DNA from: JBFJVZ01 sp041623895
GTDB lineage: Bacteria > Planctomycetota > Planctomycetia > Pirellulales > Pirellulaceae
Reading direction: 5' to 3'
Assembly: GCA_041623895.1 (NCBI GenBank)
Contig: JBFJVZ010000447.1
Coordinates: 1 to 5,752, forward strand
DNA length: 5,752 nucleotides
Positions 1-5,752 of the stretch are shown here, piece by piece. A program made the translations under genes and the position numbers. Position 1 is the first letter of the stretch; the number at the start of each line of letters is the position of its first letter. A model generated the notes under the pieces. It saw only the letters and a program-made list of their open reading frames with translations. It did not search any database and was not told the DNA's origin.

Positions 1-21
1 ATCGGGTTGGACATGACGATT

Positions 22-69
22 CCTGGGGCTGCGGAATGCTCGCTAGAGACGAGCAGTCCTGACCCCAGG
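22..69. repeat. Nested stem-loop with CTGACCCC core (REP-like)
   Basis: Seen directly: CCTGGGG at 22-28 is the exact reverse complement of CCCCAGG at 63-69. Inside it, TGCTCG at 37-42 pairs exactly with CGAGCA at 50-55 around a 7-nt loop. The right arm includes CTGACCCC (59-66), which on the minus strand reads GGGGTCAG, the same core as the palindrome at 5725-5737 near the other end of the window. Inference: a degenerate REP/BIME-type extragenic element, of the kind mobilised by RAYT (Y1-type) transposases. No such transposase is in the window. A terminator of an upstream gene is less likely, because neither strand shows a T-tract directly after the stem. Confidence 0.45.
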
Positions 70-81
70 CTATATTCTGCC

Positions 82-94
82 ACTGCTACGCAGT
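82..94. other. Short perfect hairpin
   Basis: ACTGC (82-86) and GCAGT (90-94) form a perfect 5-bp stem with a TAC loop, 12 nt after the nested stem-loop. It may belong to the same repeat unit, since the right-edge palindrome is also followed by a small 3-nt-loop hairpin. A stem this short can arise by chance. From 95 to 241 I see no further structure and no convincing -35/-10 promoter. The promoter of the gene row may lie here or further upstream. Confidence 0.3.
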
Positions 95-241
95 TGTCGC
101 ATTGTTGTGACGAATCAAATCGTTCATGCCTGCAACTACCGTGACTCCAGAGATAAACCAAGCTCAAATTACTTCCTAAGCCGGACGCTCTCCAACCCTA
201 GCCTACGAAATCCACGAACCCTTCTATCCCAAACATTCCAA

Positions 242-1003
242 ATGAATCACTTCCATTTCAGCCTTGTCATTTCTATCACCGCTTTTCTGGTTGCAACTCC
301 GGCGGGCGCCGAAGGTGAACTCGAAGACGGTTTCATTCAACTTTTCAATGGCAAAGATCTCAGCGGCTGGATTGTTCCCGAAGGCGATAACGGGCACTGG
401 AAAGTTGTCGACGGAGTGATCGATTACGATGCGCGAAGCGAGGCCAAAGGTAGCAAGAATCTGCAAACCAAAGATGAATTTGGTGACTTCATTCTGAAAA
501 TTGACTGGCGGCTGAAGAAAACAGAAGGCTTGTACAACGTTCCCATCGTGCTCAGTGACGGTAGCTATCTGACGGACGCGACGGGCAAAAGGATCACGAT
601 CAAAACGCCCAACGCTGATTCGGGTATTTTCCTGCGTGGCCATTCGCGGGCTCAGTTGAACATCTGGTGTTGGCCGACCGGTTCGGGGGAAGTCTACGGT
701 GTTCGCAACAACCCGGGCACGCCGCCGGAAATCCGCGCCGCTGTGACGCCAAAGTTCAACGCCGACAATCCAGTTGGCCAATGGAATTCATTTCTGATTG
801 TGCTGGTCGGAGACCGCGTCACGGTGTTGCTGAACGACCACTTGGTCTTGGAACAGGCGCAGCTGCCGGGGATTCCCGACAAAGGTCCGATTGTGCTGCA
901 GCATCATGGCGGACCAAATAGGGAAGGTGCCTTGAGTCCGGCATCCAGCTTGATTCAGTTCCGCAACATTTGGATCAAACCATTGCCACGACCGGGCGAA
1001 TGA
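242..1003 (+). CDS. Secreted DUF1080 (3-keto-disaccharide hydrolase-like) protein
   Basis: 253 residues. Residues 1-23 form a signal peptide: a short n-region, a hydrophobic stretch at about 7-18, and an A-G-A cleavage site before E24. The rest is one DUF1080 (PF06439) concanavalin-like beta-sandwich. Landmarks are LFNGKDLSGW (34-43), WKVVDGVI (53-60), DSGIFLRG (126-133), IWCWPTGSGEVYG (141-153), KGPIVLQHHG (214-223) and the closing FRNIWIKPL (240-248). The IWCWP..GSGEVYG signature marks a subfamily different from the DUF1080 domain in the gene at 4334. Some family members hydrolyse or eliminate 3-keto-glycosides; the substrate here cannot be read from sequence. The ATG at 242 was chosen because it places the signal peptide at the N-terminus. 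The frame is open back to a GTG at 107, but those 45 extra residues are polar and would bury the signal. No Shine-Dalgarno is visible. It is probably the first gene of a three-gene row, with 46 nt to the next start. Confidence 0.9.
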   Translation: MNHFHFSLVISITAFLVATPAGAEGELEDGFIQLFNGKDLSGWIVPEGDNGHWKVVDGVIDYDARSEAKGSKNLQTKDEFGDFILKIDWRLKKTEGLYNVPIVLSDGSYLTDATGKRITIKTPNADSGIFLRGHSRAQLNIWCWPTGSGEVYGVRNNPGTPPEIRAAVTPKFNADNPVGQWNSFLIVLVGDRVTVLLNDHLVLEQAQLPGIPDKGPIVLQHHGGPNREGALSPASSLIQFRNIWIKPLPRPGE

Positions 1004-1049
1004 TGATTGCCGACGATTTCTGTTAAGCACATCAAGCCCAACGCGAGCA

Positions 1050-4000
1050 GTGGAACACGCACGATCCAATCGATTGCCCCGCCAATTCTGGCTTGTCGCA
1101 GTTTGTTTTCTGATCTCCGGTTTTGCCGCGTTGCTGTACGAGACGGTTTGGCTGCGGCAGTTTGCAATCTTGTTGGGCACCAGCGAACAAGCACTGGCAG
1201 TTGTCTTGGCGTCGTACATGGGTGGACTGGCCATCGGGTCGCTGGTTGCTAGCCGGGTCGTCGACACCGTCCGCCGTCCGCTGCTGACTTATGGAATCCT
1301 GGAATTCGGCATCGCGATTTCCGCGCTGCTGGTACCCGTCGGCTTGTCGTTCGCGCGGTCATTGCAAAGTTCTCTGTTCGGCGGCGGCGATGATCTGCCC
1401 AGTGCCGGCAATCCTTCGCAAGTGATTTTTTGCCTGGCAACCGCCTTTACACTGATCTTGGTACCAACCGGATTCATGGGAGCGACGCTGCCGCTGCTCG
1501 CACGTCATGTTGTTTCCCGCGATGAACAACTCGGGCCGCGAATCGGCTTGCTGTATGCAATCAATACCGCAGGTGCCGTCGTTGGTACGCTGACAGCTGC
1601 GTTCGTTTGTTTGCCAAGTTTTGGATTGGGCAGAACCACATGGATCGGCGCGGCGTGCAATCTGATTGTCTTTGTACTGGTCCTGATCGCGGTTCGCCAA
1701 TGGAGTGACTTTCGTGAGCCCGGGACGGCGGGAACTTCGCCGAAAGATTCAACGCCCCAGGTTGCTGAGCGGCCGGCAGAGAAAAAACAAAAGCGAAAAC
1801 GACCGGCCAGAAAGCCGCGGGAATCTTCGGCGAATGATGGGGATCTTTCTGGTCAGACTCGCGCCCCCGCTTACAAAATGATCCTGCTGTTTGCCGCGAT
1901 CAGCGGTGGTGTTTCGTTTTGTTACGAAATCATTTTTACGCGTATGCTTAGCCACATGCTGGGCGGCAGCGTGTTTGCCTTTGCGACCATGTTGGCCGGA
2001 TTCTTGCTGGGGATCGCGCTGGGCGGTGGAATTGCGGCGCGGTTGGCGACCAGCCGAGATGCGGCGGCAAAGGTTTTTGTCTATGCCCAATCAGCAACCG
2101 CAGTTTCCGCATTGTTTGCCTTTCACTTGATCGATCGAATGAGCGGTTGGCAGTGGCAAACGCTGGGTGGTGCCAACAATACCATGGTGCAAATCGTCGC
2201 CTCGATTTTTGCCTTGTTGCCGACCGCGACCTGTATCGGCGCATCTTTCCCGCTGGCGATCCGTGTTTATGCAAGAGACCAAAGCGACGCGGCCAGCGGT
2301 GCCGCGCGGGTTTACGGATGGAACGTCGTCGGTGCGATCGCTGGTTCACTGGCAACCGGTGCAATCGTCTTACCGCTGCTGCAGTATCAGGGCGCCACAG
2401 CCCTGGCAGTGCTGGGCAACCTGCTGATTGCGGGCGGAGTAATGCTGACGATTCGTCTGCCGGCCGTTCATTACCTGGCGATTGCTGCGGCAGTCGTTGG
2501 CCTGGCGGTCGGATTACCAACAGAACCCGAAAATGTGATTCGCGCCCAGGCACTCTCAGGCGCTGCAGTTTCCGGTGAAGTGATATACAACCACGTGGGC
2601 AAGTCCGCAACCGTCACGGTCTTTTATGACAAGGGCGAGATTCGTTTTCAAACCAATGGATTGCCGGAATCGACGCTGGCTGCGATGGGAAGCGGTGATC
2701 GGCATCGTAACACCGGTGTTTGGCTTTCAGCGTTGCCGCCGTTGATCCGGCCACAAGCCGAATCGATGTTGATCATCGGGCTCGGTGGCGGCGTGGCAGC
2801 AGAGCGCGTTGCTCCGTCGATCAAATCGATCGACGTGATTGAACTGGAAGCGGCAGTCGTCAGCGCGAATCAGCGGGTGGCGAATCTTCGTGACTACGAC
2901 CCGCTTTCGGATCCCCGCGTCAAGATCGTGCTGAATGACGGGCGAAACGCACTGACGCTGACCAGTAAACGCTACGACATCATCGTTTCACAACCGTCGC
3001 ATCCCTGGACCGCCGGCGCGTCTCATCTTTACACCCGTGAATTTAACCGGCTGGTGCTGGATCACTTGAACCCCGGCGGCGTCTTTCTGCAATGGATGAA
3101 TTCGGAGTTCGTCGATCGGGAACTTGTATCGGCGATGGCTTTTACGCTCCGCGACGTCTTTCCACATGTCCGTCTGTATCAGCCGATTCGGGGCACCTTT
3201 ATGTTCGTGGCCTCCGCACAGCCGATGCGGCCCGAGCAAGTTCCGCCTAATGGAAACTCCACGCTTTGTGAGATGGCTGAAGTCAATCGCGATTACTTCC
3301 GCCGGCTTGGCGTCGTCTCGCCGACACATCTATTGTCCATGCTGACATTGGATCAACAAGGCATCGAAGCAATCAGCAGCGATGCCGAATTGATCACCGA
3401 TGAACGCAACTTGCTGGCCATGCGAGCTCCGAAGTTGATACGAGGTTATGACGGGTCGTCGGCCGAGCAGTTTGTGGCTCAACATGCTCCTTATTCAAGG
3501 GCAACGGACGAACTGAAAAGCTTGTGTCCCAGTCTCGACCGCGTCGTACTTGCCCGCAGCATGACACGACGGGACGAGAGGGAATCGGTCCTGAAATACC
3601 TGGTCAGGCAATCGTCCGATCCGCTCGAGGCGGCCTTGATCGAAAACGATGTGCTCCGTGTGACTCGTTCCGCCGACCAGTGGATCCAGCATCTCCGGAG
3701 CAGCTTGCAGCGTTTCCCAGACAGTGGCGATTTTGCATATTTGACTTTGACGAATTCGCTTTTCTCGACCTCGAACACACTTAGCGAAGCAGAAATTGAA
3801 AGGCTCAAAGCACTGCTGTCCGAGCAACAGCGGATGGTTGTCGAATTAATCGAGGCGATGAAGCAGAATGACTTCGCAGCACTCCAGCAGGCTGATCAAC
3901 GCTTGGCAATGGTGCCGCTGGACGATGTCGCTTTTGAGATGGCTGTGCGTCTGCGGATCCCCTGGCGTTTGGAAGCTCCGCCCGACCAGCGTGTCATGCG

Positions 4001-4322
4001 GGGCCGCGAGGCATTGAACATCATTGATGCCACCGCACCTTTCTCGAATTCCTCGGGGCTCGCTTACTTTCGCACAATGGCCGCCATCAACGGCAACCGA
4101 CCGCTGGTCGCCTTGGGCACCGCGACCCGGATTGCCCGAGCCATTCAACTGAGCATGGCGGATGAAGATCAACCGCTCGATCAAGCCGCGGTCGCGAATC
4201 TGCAGCGTATTTCGATGGCGATTCGCAGCCCGACGGTATTAAAATCAGTCCCACGCTGGCGGTATCAGGAAACCGTTTTCCTGGTCGATTCAGTCCTTCA
4301 ACAACTCGATTCTTTTCAGTGA
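1050..4322 (+). CDS. Polytopic membrane protein with MFS-like halves and degenerate spermidine-synthase-like domain
   Basis: 1090 residues. The N-terminal region has roughly 12-13 membrane segments in two related halves, about 14-215 and 277-490. Each half opens with SG(F/G)...YE...R...LG.S and then a G.A.G helix, suggesting internal duplication. A basic linker (about 220-273, with a KKQKRKRPARKPR run at 245-257) separates them. Residues about 505-800 resemble the spermidine/spermine synthase Rossmann fold: IIGLGGG (575-581) is the nucleotide-binding loop, DVIELE (595-600) the acidic ribose-binding strand end, NDGRNAL (629-635) motif II, and ITDERN (782-787) the usual close. In the loop YDIIVSQPSHPW (642-653), Q648 and H651 occupy the two catalytic Asp positions of true spermidine synthases. 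Most membrane-fused relatives, as I recall them, have Glu at the first. Residues about 800-1090 are a helical tail with no family I recognise. The GTG at 1050 is the first usable start and directly precedes the first membrane segment. Function unknown; calling it a polyamine enzyme would be wrong on this evidence. Confidence 0.88.
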   Translation: MEHARSNRLPRQFWLVAVCFLISGFAALLYETVWLRQFAILLGTSEQALAVVLASYMGGLAIGSLVASRVVDTVRRPLLTYGILEFGIAISALLVPVGLSFARSLQSSLFGGGDDLPSAGNPSQVIFCLATAFTLILVPTGFMGATLPLLARHVVSRDEQLGPRIGLLYAINTAGAVVGTLTAAFVCLPSFGLGRTTWIGAACNLIVFVLVLIAVRQWSDFREPGTAGTSPKDSTPQVAERPAEKKQKRKRPARKPRESSANDGDLSGQTRAPAYKMILLFAAISGGVSFCYEIIFTRMLSHMLGGSVFAFATMLAGFLLGIALGGGIAARLATSRDAAAKVFVYAQSATAVSALFAFHLIDRMSGWQWQTLGGANNTMVQIVASIFALLPTATCIGASFPLAIRVYARDQSDAASGAARVYGWNVVGAIAGSLATGAIVLPLLQYQGATALAVLGNLLIAGGVMLTIRLPAVHYLAIAAAVVGLAVGLPTEPENVIRAQALSGAAVSGEVIYNHVGKSATVTVFYDKGEIRFQTNGLPESTLAAMGSGDRHRNTGVWLSALPPLIRPQAESMLIIGLGGGVAAERVAPSIKSIDVIELEAAVVSANQRVANLRDYDPLSDPRVKIVLNDGRNALTLTSKRYDIIVSQPSHPWTAGASHLYTREFNRLVLDHLNPGGVFLQWMNSEFVDRELVSAMAFTLRDVFPHVRLYQPIRGTFMFVASAQPMRPEQVPPNGNSTLCEMAEVNRDYFRRLGVVSPTHLLSMLTLDQQGIEAISSDAELITDERNLLAMRAPKLIRGYDGSSAEQFVAQHAPYSRATDELKSLCPSLDRVVLARSMTRRDERESVLKYLVRQSSDPLEAALIENDVLRVTRSADQWIQHLRSSLQRFPDSGDFAYLTLTNSLFSTSNTLSEAEIERLKALLSEQQRMVVELIEAMKQNDFAALQQADQRLAMVPLDDVAFEMAVRLRIPWRLEAPPDQRVMRGREALNIIDATAPFSNSSGLAYFRTMAAINGNRPLVALGTATRIARAIQLSMADEDQPLDQAAVANLQRISMAIRSPTVLKSVPRWRYQETVFLVDSVLQQLDSFQ

Positions 4323-4336
4323 AAGAATTCAACATG
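4319..4336 (+). promoter_or_regulatory. Gene 2/gene 3 junction: GTGA overlap and GAAAG ribosome-binding site
   Basis: The stop TGA of the membrane protein (4320-4322) overlaps an in-frame GTG (4319-4321) for the next gene, forming a GTGA coupling junction. A second in-frame start, ATG at 4334, lies 8 nt after a purine-rich GAAAG (4321-4325) that could act as a weak Shine-Dalgarno. I prefer the ATG, because it has both a ribosome-binding site and a normal signal-peptide n-region (M-R-I-S). The GTG would add only M-K-E-F-N. Either way the two genes are almost certainly co-transcribed and possibly translationally coupled. Confidence 0.55.
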
Positions 4337-5626
4337 CGAATATCCTTCGACGTCTCAAGACACAATTTCAAGTGGCTTTTGCCGGTAATCTTCTTGGCAA
4401 CACTGCACATTCAAACTCCGTTTGCGATCGCCGATCCGGCGCCGGAAGGTTACGTGTCGCTGATCTCCGAATCTGGGCTCGATGGTTGGCGCGGCGACTT
4501 GGCGTCGTGGACGGTTGTCGATGAAGTCTTGATCGGCCGTGCTGACGGCACGCTGAAATCAAACCGCTTCATCGTTGCCGACATCGATCCAGTCGTGAAT
4601 TTTGATTTTCAAGTCGACGTCTGGATCTCCAGCGGCGGCAACAGCGGTCTGCAGTACCGCAGCGAAGCACGCGATGATCTGGGACCCGCCGTGGTGACCG
4701 GATATCAGTGTGATGTCGTGGCCAACAACCCGAACTACAACGGTATGTTGTACGAAGAACGTGGTCGGCGGATTTTGGCACACACCGGCGAAAAAGTCGT
4801 TATCGATGCCGAGGGTCAACCGTGGGTGGTCGGCAAATTCCCGGTCAAGACATTCGCGGCTCAGCAGTGGCATCGTTATCGCGTGTTGGTCGAAGGAAAT
4901 CATCATCGACACTGGATCGATGAAACTCCGACCGTCGATGTGGTCGACTTGGACCAACACGGCCGCTCGCTGCGCGGGGTTCTTGGTGTTCAAGTTCACG
5001 TGGGTCCACCCATGGAAGTTCGCTACAAGAACTTTCACCTCAAACGTCTGCCCGACGAAATCAAGATCCTGACGGCGGACGATGTGCAGATTCCCGCCGA
5101 CGCAGTCAAGGTGGTTCCACAGGGAGGCTGGAAGCGAGCGGGACAACGTGATTTCAATGCCAAGCTGGTCGATGCGGAATTGGGAGACACGATCAATGTC
5201 CATCGCTGCGGCGACGTTTGGTTAGCCGGACAACCGCCGAAAAGCGAATTTGCGAAGCTAAAACAGCAAGGTGTTCAAACGGTGATCACCATTCGAACAC
5301 CGGGCGAGTTGACTTGGGACGAACAGCAGATTGTTGAATCCGCCGGGCTGAAGTACGTCGCGCTGCCGTTCTTGGCTGCGGATGAATTGAGCGATGAAAT
5401 CTTTGATCGCTCACGTGAGTTGCTGCGAACGGCGAAACCTGGTGAGGGCATTTTGCTGCATTGCGGATCGGCCAGTCGAGTCGGAGCGGTGTGGCTGGTG
5501 CACAGGGTGCTGGACGGCCGGATGGCGATCCCGGAAGCGAGGAAAGAAGCGGCCAGGGTCGGACTTCGCAGCCCGGCTTTCGAGGAGAAAGCGTTGGATT
5601 ACCTGCGGCGCAAGGGCCGCAAGTAA
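4334..5626 (+). CDS. Secreted DUF1080-phosphatase-like (DUF442) fusion protein
   Basis: 430 residues from the ATG (435 from the overlapping GTG). Residues 1-33 form a signal peptide with hydrophobic core about 14-24 and an A-I-A cleavage site before D34. Residues about 38-238 are a DUF1080 domain: SGLDGW (47-52), NSGLQYRS (103-110), GYQCDVV (123-129), LYEERGR (139-145), a W-H-R-Y strand near 179-182, and a closing YKNFHLKRL. This matches the GYQ...LYEERGR subfamily, not that of the gene at 242. A linker of about 45 residues leads to a DUF442/dual-specificity-phosphatase-like domain (about 285-428). It has VWLAGQPP (295-302), VITIRTPGE (317-325), LPFLAADE (344-351) and a P-loop HCGSASRVG (376-384) with C377 and R382. 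The CX4R spacing is usual for DUF442-type proteins; Ala replaces the common Gly in the loop. The catalytic Cys and Arg are both present, so activity is possible, and the signal peptide would put it outside the cytoplasm. The substrate is unknown. It is the last gene of the row. Confidence 0.88.
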   Translation: MRISFDVSRHNFKWLLPVIFLATLHIQTPFAIADPAPEGYVSLISESGLDGWRGDLASWTVVDEVLIGRADGTLKSNRFIVADIDPVVNFDFQVDVWISSGGNSGLQYRSEARDDLGPAVVTGYQCDVVANNPNYNGMLYEERGRRILAHTGEKVVIDAEGQPWVVGKFPVKTFAAQQWHRYRVLVEGNHHRHWIDETPTVDVVDLDQHGRSLRGVLGVQVHVGPPMEVRYKNFHLKRLPDEIKILTADDVQIPADAVKVVPQGGWKRAGQRDFNAKLVDAELGDTINVHRCGDVWLAGQPPKSEFAKLKQQGVQTVITIRTPGELTWDEQQIVESAGLKYVALPFLAADELSDEIFDRSRELLRTAKPGEGILLHCGSASRVGAVWLVHRVLDGRMAIPEARKEAARVGLRSPAFEEKALDYLRRKGRK

Positions 5627-5659
5627 AGCGGTTACATCCCCAATGTTCAAAAAGCATCG

Positions 5660-5687
5660 GGAGGGCAAAGCTCTTCACTGGCTAGTG
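5660..5687. other. Two abutting inverted repeats downstream of the gene row
   Basis: G5660-C5666 pairs with G5670-C5676 (GGAGGGC, AAA loop, GCTCTTC) as a 7-bp stem with two G-U pairs. It abuts CACT (5676-5679), which pairs with AGTG (5684-5687). The two share base 5676, so they are alternatives or one degenerate repeat. No T-tract follows, so I do not call an intrinsic terminator, although transcript-end protection is possible. The GGGAGGGC...GCTC pattern reminds me of extragenic repeats common in planctomycete genomes; that is recollection, not a search result. Confidence 0.35.
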
Positions 5688-5724
5688 GTGCATCCACGTT
5701 GAACTTGTGGGCAACGAGCGAAAA

Positions 5725-5752
5725 GGGGTCAGACCCCAATAGTGCAAAGCAC
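5725..5752. repeat. GGGGTCAGACCCC palindrome plus hairpin (REP-like)
   Basis: GGGGTC (5725-5730) and GACCCC (5732-5737) form a perfect 13-nt palindrome around a central A, preceded by AAAA (5721-5724). Four bases later, GTGC (5742-5745) and GCAC (5749-5752) form a perfect 4-bp hairpin with an AAA loop, cut by the window edge. The GGGGTCAG core also occurs, inverted, at 59-66. Such palindromes are, to my knowledge, frequent next to Y1-type REP-associated transposases in planctomycetes. The element may continue beyond the window, and a transposase gene may follow there. Confidence 0.55.

Noticed and set aside
71..76. TATATT as a possible -10 promoter box
   Set aside because: No acceptable -35 hexamer sits about 17 nt upstream, and it lies next to repeat-like structure, so it is not supported.
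107..241. N-terminal extension of the first gene from the GTG at 107
   Set aside because: The 45 added residues are polar, look non-coding and would place the obvious signal peptide internally; the ATG at 242 is the better start.
224..781. 185-codon open frame on the minus strand
   Set aside because: Antisense to the first DUF1080 gene; no family resemblance and no independent promoter or ribosome-binding site.
1948..2610. 220-codon open frame on the minus strand
   Set aside because: It lies wholly inside the membrane-protein gene. Its product is an Arg/Pro/His-rich low-quality sequence typical of an antisense shadow in GC-rich DNA.
2574..3450. Annotation as an active spermidine synthase (speE)
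   Set aside because: The fold markers are present, but both catalytic Asp positions are replaced and the domain is fused to a large membrane region, so neither the symbol nor the activity is justified.
4559..5203. 214-codon open frame on the minus strand
   Set aside because: Antisense to the well-supported DUF1080-phosphatase gene, with no recognisable domain and no start signal.
5660..5676. Intrinsic terminator after the last gene
   Set aside because: The stem contains wobble pairs and no run of T follows it on the + strand.

Overview
The window reads as a piece of a planctomycete chromosome, most likely Pirellulaceae (Rhodopirellula-like). This is an inference from three things. There are two secreted DUF1080 (PF06439) proteins, a family strongly expanded in Planctomycetes. 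The starts have weak or absent Shine-Dalgarno sequences in moderately GC-rich DNA. A GGGGTCAGACCCC palindrome, of a type I associate with REP/RAYT-like repeats in these genomes, lies at the right edge. No rRNA, tRNA, CRISPR array or transposase gene is visible.

Layout: positions 1-241 are non-coding and hold a nested stem-loop (22-69) containing CTGACCCC, a small perfect hairpin (82-94) and an unremarkable leader. Three genes follow on the + strand in a tight, operon-like row. The first (242-1003) is a secreted single-domain DUF1080 protein. The second (1050-4322) is a 1090-residue polytopic membrane protein with two MFS-like halves, a spermidine-synthase-like Rossmann domain and a roughly 290-residue helical C-terminal tail. 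The third (4334-5626) is a secreted protein that joins a DUF1080 domain of a different subfamily to a DUF442/dual-specificity-phosphatase-like domain with a CX4R motif. The gaps are 46 nt between genes 1 and 2 and 11 nt between genes 2 and 3, or a 4-nt GTGA overlap if the alternative start of gene 3 is used. Positions 5627-5752 are non-coding and rich in inverted repeats.

How the genes may work together: both DUF1080 proteins carry signal peptides and should act outside the cytoplasm, probably on sugar ligands or (keto-)glycosides. The middle protein is in the inner membrane and keeps a nucleotide-binding fold, but the positions of both catalytic aspartates of true spermidine synthases are Gln and His. 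It should therefore not be annotated as a spermidine synthase. The set looks like an envelope- or carbohydrate-related module of unknown function. The strongest leads are the DUF1080-phosphatase fusion and the aminopropyltransferase-like membrane protein lacking its acidic catalytic residues. None of this proves a new system. The individual families are known, and what may be undescribed is their combination.
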